DNA from: Stenopsyche tienmushanensis
Lineage: Eukaryota; Arthropoda; Insecta; Trichoptera; Stenopsychidae
Direction: 5' to 3'
Assembly: GCA_008973525.1 (NCBI GenBank)
Contig: WACJ01000126.1
Span: 1,426,001-1,490,000, forward strand
Length of the DNA stretch: 64,000 nt
Shown: piece by piece, positions 50,301 through 60,458 of the stretch
How the letters are laid out: every line of letters begins with the position of its first letter
Numbering within the stretch: the first letter of the stretch is position 1
The notes under the pieces: model-generated
Told to the model about the DNA's origin: nothing
Seen by the model: only the letters and a program-made list of their open reading frames with translations
Database searches by the model: none
Program-made: the position numbers and the translations under genes

Positions 50301-52760
50301 TACATTAAAAGTAATATTAACTTGATTTTGATGTATTTTATATCACATTGTTAATTCACATTCATCGAGTCAATTAATAAAGATGCAGGTTAAACTATGG
50401 TATATCGTTGCATCCGGAGAAAATTAGGTGCATTACTTATTGAACGCGCCCTGTGTATGCATTTAGCATAATATAATAAAAAGCTTAATAATGTCTATTA
50501 AAACTTGGCTATTTTTCAATTCAAGGCTGCTTCGCTTGCGCGACCGAAGACGGTTTTAGAGTTTTCAATTGCGACCCGCTCAAACTCAAGGAAAGACAAG
50601 AATTTACAGATGGCGGACTATCTTACGTTGAGATGCTCTTTCGATGCAACTATATGGCCTTGGTGGGAGGCGGCGTTCGACCCGCTTGCCCTCCCAATCA
50701 TGTCATGATATGGGACGATCTAAAAAAGGCCCCCGCTATTTCTTTAGATTTTAATGCACCAGTGAAAGCTGTAAAACTGAGAAGGGATAAGATTGTCGTT
50801 GTTTTAGGTGAGCAAATTTTCTATCTCATTGGAATATCTGTTATTTTGAAATGCCTCTTATAATGTGTTTTATTTATAGAGGGAGTTATTAAAGTTTATA
50901 CTTTTACTGTTGCACCTCAACAATTGCACGTTTTTGAAACCAGTCCTAATCCTCGAGGCTTATGCGTACTCTGTCCCAATAATAGTAATTCAATATTGGC
51001 TTTTCCAGGTAGAAAAGTTGGACATGTTCAGGTATTTGCATAACTTATTTATAAATATATTTAATAGCACATATTTTAAAACTCATCATATATATTTCGT
51101 TTTAAAGATTGTCGACTTGGCTAATATAGAAAGAGACTGTATGGATATAGCTGCACATGAAGCTCCCTTGAGTTGCATGGCCCTTAGTATTCTCGGAACA
51201 CGTCTCGCTACAGCTAGTGAAAAGGGCACATTGATAAGGGTATTTGATACATCAACAGGTGATAAAGTAGCAGAACTTCGCAGAGGCTCACATCAGGTAA
51301 TTTGTTTCCATAAATTCATCATGAAACTCTATCTCTTTCGTAAAATCGATATAATTCTTAAATCAGCTAATATGAGGTTAATCCCAGAAGTACCTGATCT
51401 GACATATAAATAGCGGTTGTTTAAAAAGTTTAAAGACGCTACGTTGTTTAGTATTTCTTTGGCATCCATCAATAGTGAATGTTCTTAGTGAATTTTAAAT
51501 ATGAAAAAAATTGGCCATCGTTATGTGATACAATACTTTTATTTAAGAGGTCTCAGTCCAATATCCAAAGCCGAGCTAGATTCTACTCTGAGGGAGTCTG
51601 CTCCTTTGTTTACAACAGTATAATATTGGGTGGCAGAGTTTAAATGAGGCTGTAGGAGCTGCCAAGACGAACATCGCAATGGTCGACCAAGTGCACAGCC
51701 TGAATTTAATATCCATGTCCACAAGTGCACGCTCGTTCTCAACTTTGAGTGGTCACTTGCACTCTGAGCGCGCGGAAGAAGTTGGCTAGATTGCATTTCC
51801 CCGGAGATGCGTTTCTCCCCATAATTAACGCAAAATGCCCTAAAAGAGGTCACAAGATCTGTGTGTCCAACCGGTCCGCCTTTCAGACTGCTGACACTTC
51901 GAATGAGCGCCTCCTGACCAGACACCATGCCCAGACACCTAAAAGGAACAATACAGACTGACAAACAACACCTCAAAGGAACAATACAGACTGACAGTTC
52001 ACATATCCGTTATTGCAGTAGCAATAATCAACGAGTTAAAGTTGGAATTGTATCTTTATGCACCCCATTACCCATTGATGGTTATTTTGAAGAACTCACC
52101 GGTTTTCATTATAAACAGGGTATCAAAGCTATTGAACATCGCTGGGAAAAAGTGTTTCGAGCCGAAAGAAGACTATGTTGAATTATTTTTTTTATTATGT
52201 CAGGTACTTCTGGGACTACCCTCGTACTAATCCCACTATTGTTATATGTTTAGCAACTGTGTGTTTGTTTAATGTCGCTAATATATATTTAAAATACAAT
52301 TTCAGGCCACAATTTACTGTATCAATTTCAACCATCTCGGCACAAGCCTCTGCGTTGCTTCAGATCATGGTACTGTTCATATATTCAGTTTAGAGGATCC
52401 CAAATTGAATAAACAGTCAACTCTTGCAAACGCTTCATTTCTCCAAAAGTATCTATCCAGTTATTGGAGTTTTTGCAAATTCACTATTCCTAATGGACCA
52501 CCATGCATATGTGCCTTTGGTGCTGATGACTCATCTATAATTGGTAAATATTTAATTGTTCTAATATGGATATTGTTTTTTAAAAATAACTATAAGACAG
52601 AAATTTGGACTGTACTTATTAATGCAGTGTTATTAATATATTTTTATTTTCAGTTATTTGCGCTGATGGCTCTTACTATAAATATACTTTTACAAGTAAA
52701 GGAGAAAGCTGGAGGGATGTTTGTGACCAGTTTCTCGAGATGACTGATGATAGACGTTAA
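47354..52760 (+). CDS. WDR45B: WD-repeat PI3P-binding autophagy protein WIPI3 (WDR45B; PROPPIN family)
   Basis: Six exons: 47354-47420, 50526-50807, 50880-51031, 51108-51296, 52306-52543, 52654-52760. Phases agree throughout and give 344 residues, the same length as I recall for human WDR45B. It is a seven-bladed beta-propeller that binds PI3P/PI(3,5)P2 on forming autophagosomes. The N-terminus has [13 protein letters not shown], followed by [50 protein letters not shown] and [15 protein letters not shown]. The lipid-binding LRRG is at 224-227, before YCINFN and the C-terminal [12 protein letters not shown] and FLEMTDD. LRRG separates the WIPI3/4 branch from the FRRG of WIPI1/2, and ELRRGS with the MTDD tail favours WDR45B over WDR45. 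Intron 1 is 3.1 kb and holds LINE and family X remnants; intron 4 holds a mariner. Confidence 0.95.
47421..48339. other. WDR45B intron 1, 5' part: nothing recognised
   Basis: AT-rich. A 61-codon frame at 47931-48116 has no motif. Confidence 0.45.
48340..48510 (-). mobile_element. Tc1/mariner-like remnant, family X (copy 5)
   Basis: The complement reads CTTTCAATAGACACTTAAAT, TTTTTTAGCTTATAACGGCC and GGCAAATCACCATGAAAGG, matching the left end of family X at 12790-12900 and 2215-2345. Confidence 0.55.
48575..49740 (-). mobile_element. Non-LTR retrotransposon (LINE) remnant, reverse transcriptase C-terminal half
   Basis: On the - strand, in order: a FIDYKKA-like stretch (about 49680); [13 protein letters not shown] (about 49600), corresponding to the RT QGCILSP motif; broken [17 protein letters not shown] (about 49490), which replaces the YADDT catalytic motif; then [20 protein letters not shown] and [15 protein letters not shown] (about 48820-48970), the conserved segment after the RT. 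About 250 bp of unrelated AT-rich DNA separates the last two. It is decayed and lies in WDR45B intron 1. Confidence 0.7.
49741..50520. other. WDR45B intron 1, 3' part: nothing recognised
   Basis: Possibly more degraded LINE (a - strand [14 protein letters not shown] phrase near 50010). Not classifiable. Confidence 0.3.
51415..52195 (+). mobile_element. Mariner remnant (WDR45B intron 4) with an inserted repeat
   Basis: The + strand reads in pieces YNTFI / [20 protein letters not shown], then ESAPLF and YWVAEF, like the mariner N-terminus. It ends [20 protein letters not shown] followed by WEKVFRAE, the mariner C-terminus. Between them lies repeat Z (51820-51950) and a short tandem duplication. 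No intact frame remains. Confidence 0.65.
51820..51950. repeat. Unclassified repeat Z (copy 2), followed by a 30-bp tandem duplication
   Basis: It matches 8160-8260 base for base without indels over CCAACCGGTCCGCCTTTC to ATGAGCGCC. Just downstream, AAAGGAACAATACAGACTGA occurs twice, 30 bases apart (about 51941 and 51971). Confidence 0.55.
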
Positions 52761-53997
52761 ATTGTAGTTGATAGAAATTATGATCCATATTGTTAAGCTA
52801 TCATATTTTATTTTAATTTTATAATAAAAAAAAATCACTACTATGCATACACACTCATAAAGATGTATACATTTTATTTTTTTGTATAAAATATAATCAA
52901 AATGTAAAGAATATAATGGATTAGACTTTTAATTTTGCTTAATAACTTATATAATTGCATGTCGAAAAGAAATTTAAAGACCAACTTTTGTGTGATGTTT
53001 AGTTTTATTATTGGAGGATATATTATATAAATAGTTTCTAAATATGATGATATTTTCAAATAGTTGTTCCCTAAATGTTGTCTTTACGCATTCTACGTTT
53101 TGTTAGCTTAATGTTTAGTTTTTAAGTCGAGGACTATTAAATCACTTTAACAAACTTGTTTTTAATGCTTTTTTATAATATTTTTATCGAGTCTTTGGAA
53201 ATCCATGTAGAGAAATAATGATTGTTCAAAATGTTATATTACTATCTCATTATTTTTTAAATGAATAAATTGAAGATATTAAAAATTATTTCCTTTTCCT
53301 CTAATCGAAAACGCTACCTTTATAGTTTATATTTTTTCCAATAATTCAATCACCCAATGCGCCCATAAAAAATTAAATTATCTAATGGATGAAAATAATT
53401 TACTAAATACAGTCAACCCTTCTATAGTATCCACTTTGTGATGTATTTTACATAAGCAACAGGTAAAATATGTAATACGTAGTCAACAAACTAAAGACGT
53501 ACGAATTTTATATGGTTGCCTAACTTTTGATAGCGCTATCTCGACACCAAAGACTTCCTATATTTTTTCCCGTCCCAAAGATTATGCTTATGCCGTGCTA
53601 ATGGAGTGCTTTTGGATACATAATATTTTTCCATGGGGTGCGTACCATCTGGTAATAAATAATAAGGGCGTGATCAACCCACATACACACAGCTATCCAT
53701 ATGAGAAGTATGCACGCATACCCTGTGTGTTCCTGTGCTTTTTTGATGCTCGTACTGGACACTGCACACATTTCAATTTGAATGCACACGTTAACGCGGA
53801 ACACCTGGACTGTAAATTATTAATGTTTTTTAAAGTTTGATCTTCGTTTTCATCGATATTGATTTCTTCCCTAATATATTTTTCAGACAATGACGTTCGA
53901 GTCTTATTGCCTAAAGGTCATAGTTCACCGAAGACCGAAGGCTTTGCAAGTACACAACAAATCGACGATTGCTATACTTTTTTACCTTAGCAACCAC
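52761..53997. other. WDR45B 3' flank: nothing recognised
   Basis: AT-rich. ATAATAAAAAAAAATC near 52820 could be part of the 3' processing region. Small frames around 53595-53890 lack motifs. Confidence 0.4.
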
Positions 53998-54170
53998 CAG
54001 ACCAATATGGGCCAATATAATACATCCGTTAAACGTCTCGCAAAACAAATTCCGCACATGAATAATGCTTATGCTAATGTAAAAACCTTCTCCGATACAC
54101 TCCCAACAACTTCCCAGAGTTTCATCGCGATCGGATAAATGGTATAGGAATGTATATCTTGCAAACTCCT
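53998..54170 (-). mobile_element. Non-autonomous Helitron fragment, copy F
   Basis: The - strand shares CGATCGCGATGAAACTCTGG and GGAATTTGTTTTGCGAGACG with the 18437-18735 copy. Neither terminus is intact. Confidence 0.6.
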
Positions 54171-54770
54171 TGCTCACTCCGCGGCGACATACATTCATTT
54201 TTTATATATATCATGTTAATAGTGTTTTATATATTTAGAGCACATGACATAAGCAGTTATTATGGTTTAAGCTTTCTACTGATCGTTTCCATGACCAAAA
54301 GGCTCGTCTTCATCAAAAATCCAGTTTTCTCAGTGGATGTAAATGATTATTGGTGAAATCGTTTCAAAGGATATCGTCCAATGAACCACCAGGTTTGGTC
54401 AATTCTTCCCCTTCTTCTACAGCTAGTTTTTCTAACATTTTAAGATCTTCGCTTGCGTATGCTTATTGACCCGATGGATGTTCTGGCGCAAGTGTAGTGA
54501 AATCTCTTACGGTCCTATTGCTAAAAAATGAATTGAGTATCCTATTGTTACATATTTCTATCTATTGCATAAGACTTACAAGTATCAACTACAACACATC
54601 TTTCAAGAACGGCCTTGGAATCTGCATTTATATCCTTGTCTATTTACAAGATCCTTTTTTTATACTGTGGCTGCTATCTAGCTTATCTTTCCTTTGTTTT
54701 TGTTATTCTTGGAGCATTTTAACAAACCACAATCAAAATAAATGATAGCATCTCCACATCGTTCCAAACA
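54171..54770. other. No gene recognised
   Basis: AT-rich. The hydrophobic 82-codon + frame at 54497-54745 reflects T-rich composition and has no splice or family support. Confidence 0.4.
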
Positions 54771-54975
54771 AAAAGGTATCAGACAGGGCTGTATCTTCTC
54801 TCCAGATACTTTCAACATACATGGAGAATATATAATGAGAACCCTGGAAAATTGGAACGGCGGAATTTCTATTGGCAGGAACCAACTCATACTACGCTGA
54901 TGACACAGCCATAATAAGCACATCAACAGAAGAAATGTCTACGCTAACAAATATGAAATTCACAATCATTGAGTG
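54771..54975 (+). mobile_element. LINE reverse transcriptase fragment
   Basis: With one frameshift the + strand reads GIRQGCIFSPDTFNIHGEYI, RTLENWNGGISIG and RYADDTAIISTSTEEMS. The YADD box is the reverse transcriptase catalytic motif. The fragment is about 200 bp with no ends. It is related in type to the remnant in WDR45B intron 1. Confidence 0.7.
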
Positions 54976-56590
54976 AGTATCACTTGATGTTCGTTTTCAG
55001 CATAAGCGGGACACCTCATCAACGGGTTTTTGAGGCGAGCATAAAACAAAATATTGAACAGTATGGTTAATATTTATTCAACGGTTATTCAAGCTTATTT
55101 TGATATACACATCAGCTAAATGTAATATATTACTCTGTTTTCATGATAAATTACAATACATATATATTACAACGTTACAATCAATCTGCAGAATTAATTG
55201 CTATTTTAAATACAATATTTTACATTTAAGATTAACACTAAAAATGTATGCTGTACAAAGGTGTTCTAGCCAACACGCAATAAAGCATTTTTAACGTATG
55301 ATATATTTAACGATGCCAAATTCAGTATACTTCAAAATATATTCATGACGTGACAAATCAAATTATAAATATATATATGTGTGATTGAGTTACCGAGATT
55401 GAGGCATATTTTATTTTTTAAGTATGAATGAGTTTACAACTGCCGCTTTAAATATCATGAAGAAGTAAATTTTTATCTCTTAAATAAAAACGAATGCAAT
55501 CCGGTTTGATTCTTACATTTAAACATGACTCGCCTAAATCTCAATAATATCAAATATACATATTCATATCAAACCTAAACAAACAGCGTATTAAATTTAC
55601 TGTTGAGTGAAAATTATAAACATAATAAAATAGTAATATATTTAAAAAAATCATTCATAATTGCTTTAAATCACAACCACTCATATTTAATTGTTTTTGC
55701 TGTATTTAATCGATTATATTACATTTTTAAAATGATATAACTATATCGTGTATTGCTTGTTATTCTGGTAAATTTAATAGATTATGACTACCGTATTACG
55801 TTCATCTGCTGGTAAATCAGTCATAGTATCTTTATTGGAAATGAGACTTCTTCTCTCAGGCTGTGCCCCGTGAAATTCGTCGGGGTAATGGATGAGAAGG
55901 GTGCATTAACACTTTCCTTTTTAATTGCCGTATTTTATCCAGTGGTATTATGTTTTTTGATGCAAATCTTTTGATCGTCAACGATAAACTTGTGCAATTG
56001 TAGTCTATTCCAGTTTCAATTTCATCGGATTCTCTTAAAAAATTTCATTTTTCTACAAAACGTCTCATAGTATACAAATTCAATTCACGACGTTTATTCA
56101 TTTATCATCACACAACTCAAAACTATCATATTATTTCGCTCTATCCTATTTAAAAATACTATTTGTTATTTTCGCTACCGATGACGTCGCCTCGCTAATG
56201 GTCCAATTCATGATCGATCATTCGAACGACTCTGACGAAAATATGTTAAGATGAAAACACAATTAGCCGCGTCCTTTTTTCTATTCGGACTATCGTATAA
56301 ACAGCTCGGGTAAGAGGTGGGTTCATATATCGTATCAATATGCTTCAAGTCGAAAAGCTAATATTTTAATAGTATTTCAAAAAGATTATACAATATTGAT
56401 ATAAATATCCCTCGCCGTAATTCAAATAATTCCACAACCATTTTTATAATACATTTTTAATACATAATCATGCGTATTGATGTTTTTCTTGAGTTTATTA
56501 AATTGTCCCGAGTGCGTGTTAATTTCAACATTAATTTAATTGCAGCTTTTCAAGTTTATTCAACAAGTTAATAATGCAAACTCTCTTGCG
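54976..56590. other. No gene recognised
   Basis: AT-rich intergenic DNA with no family motif or terminal repeats. Confidence 0.45.
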
Positions 56591-56599
56591 ACGGATCAC

Positions 56600-57210
56600 T
56601 CATATATGAGTCTTTTAATTCCCAATGCTTGGCAACGGAAGACACAGGTCTAAATCTTCCGCTCGATCTGAGAGATGTTTAATCCTTCTCTTGTGTGTTT
56701 AGTCTTTGTTTATATTTTTGACTATAGCTTTCTATCTCCCGTTTCATTGCAGATATGTTTAGTTCCCTGTGTATGATGTTTTTTTTCATGTAGCATGGAG
56801 TGTCGGCTATAGTACGCAGCACTTTAAAGTGAAAGCGTTGGAAAATATCAATATTGGAGGTCAATACAGTACCCCCAGAGCTGTATTCCATATATTTTTT
56901 TGACTTCTGTTAGTGCATAGATGTATGCGCTACTTCTTGAATCATTTTTGGATATTATTGAGATCATGCTGGAGTAGTCGAGAAGTTATTATGGGATCAT
57001 TATGCGAGATTAAAAGGGCTGTGTCGTCTGCAAAGGTGGCAGTTATTGTAATGTCTGTTATCGTGGCGTCGGTTGTGTATAAAAGATATAAAACTGGACC
57101 GAGTATGCTGCCTTGGGGGACGTCGGATTCTATATCGGGCTAGCCACTTTCATTGCGGGGAAAAGAAGCCCATTTTGAGTACCGCACCTTTGAATATTTG
57201 CACCAAGAAC
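56600..57210 (-). mobile_element. Jockey-like LINE remnant
   Basis: On the - strand, SDVPQGSILGPVLYLLYTTD (about 57130) precedes ATFADDTALLISHNDPIITS, the Jockey-type reverse transcriptase palm with its FADD catalytic box. Near 56700-56890 follow FQRFHFKVLRTIADTPCYM and IIHRELNISAMKREIESYSQ, the C-terminal tail of such elements. Stops and a deletion between the two parts show that it is dead. Confidence 0.75.
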
Positions 57211-57761
57211 TCCAAGTCCTTTATTAGAAAGTTCCTTTATCCTCGTGATACGATCGTAGCCAGATGATTTTTTTATGTTCACCTTTGCTATAAATGATCT
57301 GACTTCTCGACAAGGGCCCTCGCTCGCATATGAATCTTCTGTCGCAAAAGAGTTATGAACACATCCAATTTTGAACTCGGCTCATCATTTAACGGCTATT
57401 TTAGTGCAATAATCGACGCTTTGATAATCCAAATTGTATAAATAATGGCGGGGATTTTATGCATTCAATCGGTCTATTAATTTAATTCAAGCTGATGATA
57501 ACCTTTCGCGATACAGAAACAATATTTATACATCGTACTTCTGTAGAATATGTATTATTTTTCTTCTTAAATACTTAAATGCTATTTTTACACAGTTCAA
57601 GCTAATCAATTTAATACAAAGCAAGCCGAATATATAATTTTTACACTGTCGTGACGATTTCCTAAATAAAATAGTCTTCTAACTACCCATTAAATATGTT
57701 GATAAACATATTGATTAAATCATAAAGGATGTATTAGAATATAACAATATTATTTTATATG
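57211..57761. other. No gene recognised
   Basis: AT-rich spacer. Confidence 0.45.
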
Positions 57762-57763
57762 TA

Positions 57764-58029
57764 CAGAGTGCGGCAGGGAAATTTCCTTTTTTTATTCCAA
57801 GAAGGATGGGGTGGCGCTTATTTGTTTACTAAAGAAAACAACCAGACAGTTACGGTCGATATGCTGGAAAGAATGGAGAGAAGCTTCAAAACCCGACGCA
57901 TCTAAATGCATTAATCAGAACGGAGGCCTCTTTAATGATATAATTTTTAACACTTAATAAATTAAAGCTTTAAATGTCTCTCCGCAACACGGAAAAAAGA
58001 ATTAGAGGGTCGTTTCTCTGCCGCACCTG
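57764..58029 (+). mobile_element. 266-bp DDE transposon derivative, GTGCGGCAG family (copy 2)
   Basis: Ends CAGAGTGCGGCAGGGAAATT and (complement) CAGGTGCGGCAGAGAAACGA are flanked by TA (57762-57763 and 58030-58031). The + strand keeps ERMERSFKTRRI and, after a frameshift, a GGLFNDIIF-like end, the same transposase tail as at 8985-9498. Confidence 0.75.
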
Positions 58030-58603
58030 TATTACTGTTCAATGAAACATCAAGCACTAGGCTTTGTTGACCGTCATTTCATTAAAATTTTATGCAATGC
58101 AATACTAATCATTATTCAGATCATCATGCAAACAATGAAATTGCAGTTTTAAGCTAAAATTGATTTGTTAAAAGCTTTACATAATTAATGCTCAAATGAT
58201 TCGATAGATCCGCTGCAAAAGAGAGAGCGTATGATAAATATATACATTTCCTTTACATTCAATAATATTATAAAAGATGATATGAAAGATACGAGATGAA
58301 CAATCGAGGATGATAAATGTGCTCGTTTTATACATTGTTGATGCAATTTTCAACGTTGTCTTATTTCATAAATAGGTGTTCAACTTCAACAGTTGCGAGC
58401 ATAATAGATGATAGATTTAAAGCCGGCTTTGCAAAATGATCTAATGATTCATGCCGAATTTTTTAATGAAGATAATGCGCCCCAAACATCTCACTTATGT
58501 TGTTTTTATCTTACCCGTCATCGTCTCAATTCTATACGTCTGTTATAAAAATGAGTTAATGAATAAATATTTGAACGTTAACATGATAACCGTCTTGCTC
58601 CGT
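58030..58603. other. No gene recognised
   Basis: AT-rich, 3' of the four-transmembrane gene. It may include its 3' UTR. Confidence 0.4.
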
Positions 58604-59909
58604 TTAAACGTGATTCGCTTCGACATTAATACCATTTATATGACACTCGCTGTACGTTATTTTGATGCTGTCCTTATTTATTAAAGCGTGTTTGTCGCTG
58701 ATGTCGATATTCGATTGCAGCATTGACGTCGACGTTTTTCTCTTGGCGTCCAATTGACTGAGTTCATACGTGAAGCTCGCCACCGTTATGATGCAATATA
58801 TATGTCCGAGGACCAAAACAGAGCTACCGAATCCTATAAACGATAAAATTGCATGTTAAATCATTGATAATATATTCAAATTGCATCGTCGAGTCTTCGA
58901 AATATTACTGACTGTATAGAGCGTGTCCACCACAAATTCTTATGAGCGTGTCGCTCTTATCGCCGACGAATAGAGCACCAATCAACATCACAACTGAAAA
59001 TGTCGCATATAATATCCACGGTAATACGTATTCTTTTTTCTTTTTTGCAGCGCCATAGAAGAGACCGACGCAAAAGATTAAATATATTGTCGTTCCGACC
59101 AAGCTACTGTATAAAAAAAATACCATCACTGAAACGAGAGAACGTTGATTCAATAAATAATGACAAATTAAATAGATCAACAATGTAAAATAGACGTTAA
59201 GCTTACTTATTGCCAAATGATATGCCACCCGGAACTTCTTTTGATTGTTGGTGACTTCTAAAGGACCATCGTGTAATAAACTTAAATCATCTTCGTTAAT
59301 CAAAACAGTTCCTTCTCGCTCCGCATTATCTTCCATGTCAGCGTTTAATATGTTCATCGTTTCTAACGCGTGAGCAATGCCGACCAATAGCATTATCAGC
59401 GTACATCCTGATACGGCCTATTGTAAAAAATGCATTTATACAAATATATTATATGAAAGAAGAATTAATCACCGATGCACGGTTTCTATTATCATATTGT
59501 TCGTCGATTATTTTCAGCCGTTAGGAATCAAATCTCACAAAAAGTGTTAAACTCAAATTTTCAAAATCCAATTGTATAATATGCTATTGATTCAGTATGT
59601 GTTTCATTTAAATCAGGACCAAATGTAATCAATATTCAATATATGGAAATATTATACCAACGATAAATGAATTTAAGAAGCATTTTTATACACGTTTCAA
59701 TAGGTTTTATACAAATTTTAAAAGGGGAAATTTGCTCGTGATATAAAGGAGATCAATTCTGATTTAATAAAAGCAAGACTTACTATATTTTGAACGGCGA
59801 TTAAAATAGCACCCTGGCGAAGATCGAATACGAAGAGAAATTTGGAAAATCGTATCGCCACTGCATGACTTTTTAATTTCTCTTTTCCGCTCGAAAGCAA
59901 CTGCGTCAT
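58604..59909 (-). CDS. Four-transmembrane protein, possibly DUF4728/pasiflora-like
   Basis: Four exons on the - strand: 59784-59909, 59207-59417, 58913-59128, 58604-58833. The phases agree and give 260 residues. A cytoplasmic-type start (MTQLLSSGKEKLKSHAVA) leads to RFSKFLFVFDLRQGAILIAV and TM1 (about 33-58). An acidic loop (about 59-108) follows. TM2 (about 113-138), a KKKKEY turn, TM3 (about 146-168) and TM4 (about 186-209) come next, then a polar tail rich in S, K and D. An FDLR phrase just before TM1 and a long first loop recall insect four-TM proteins of the DUF4728 type (pasiflora in flies, junction-associated), but I cannot confirm the family. The second intron is only 78 nt, a multiple of three without a stop, so reading through adds 26 hydrophobic residues. 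Confidence 0.65.
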
Positions 59910-60458
59910 CTTTGCAAAATGAATTTTGACGAGCGGTGAAGTTAAATGCGAATTAAATGATCAAAGCAGATGTGTACAAACAAACTTTTTCCCGAGTCTG
60001 ACAGCGAATTGAACTGTGTGAAAGAGCATGTCAGAGATTATTGATTTTTAGCAGGAGGTATGCATTGAATGGTTAAGAATTTAAAAAATAATTGACCACA
60101 TCAACAGTCGCTTCGAGACGACCAAATTGAATTTATCAAATAAATACAACAAATTTGCAATATTTAACCGTGTTAAAAATCTCATTTTTATTTGTGTTTA
60201 AATATCTAAACACCGCGAGAAAAAAATCTATCTTAAAATTGTATTTATAATTATTACTACCCTTTTGATATATGAAATTAATATTATTTATTTTTAAAAT
60301 GGCTTAAATATACATTATTCGGTCGCAATTAAATACGATGATATTCAATTGGACATTAATATTTTTTATAATGCGTTTTAAGTTGGAGCAAAGTATTCAA
60401 ATTTATTTATATTATATTTGACATTTGAAAAATGACGGAATAAGTGGCGGGAGCGCAG
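59910..60458. promoter_or_regulatory. Divergent promoter region, four-TM gene / TOP3A
   Basis: The start codons are 549 bp apart and face away from each other. The TOP3A side has a tiny upstream frame, ATGACGGAATAA at 60432-60443, about 15 bases before the main ATG. I see no clear TATA box. Confidence 0.4.

Noticed and set aside
51539..51976. 145-codon - frame
   Set aside because: Antisense of a mariner and repeat Z; the + strand carries the recognisable transposase pieces.
59784..59909. Reading exon 1 of the four-TM gene through to a stop (63 codons, to 59718)
   Set aside because: GTAAG at the exon end and in-phase continuation in the next hydrophobic exon favour splicing.
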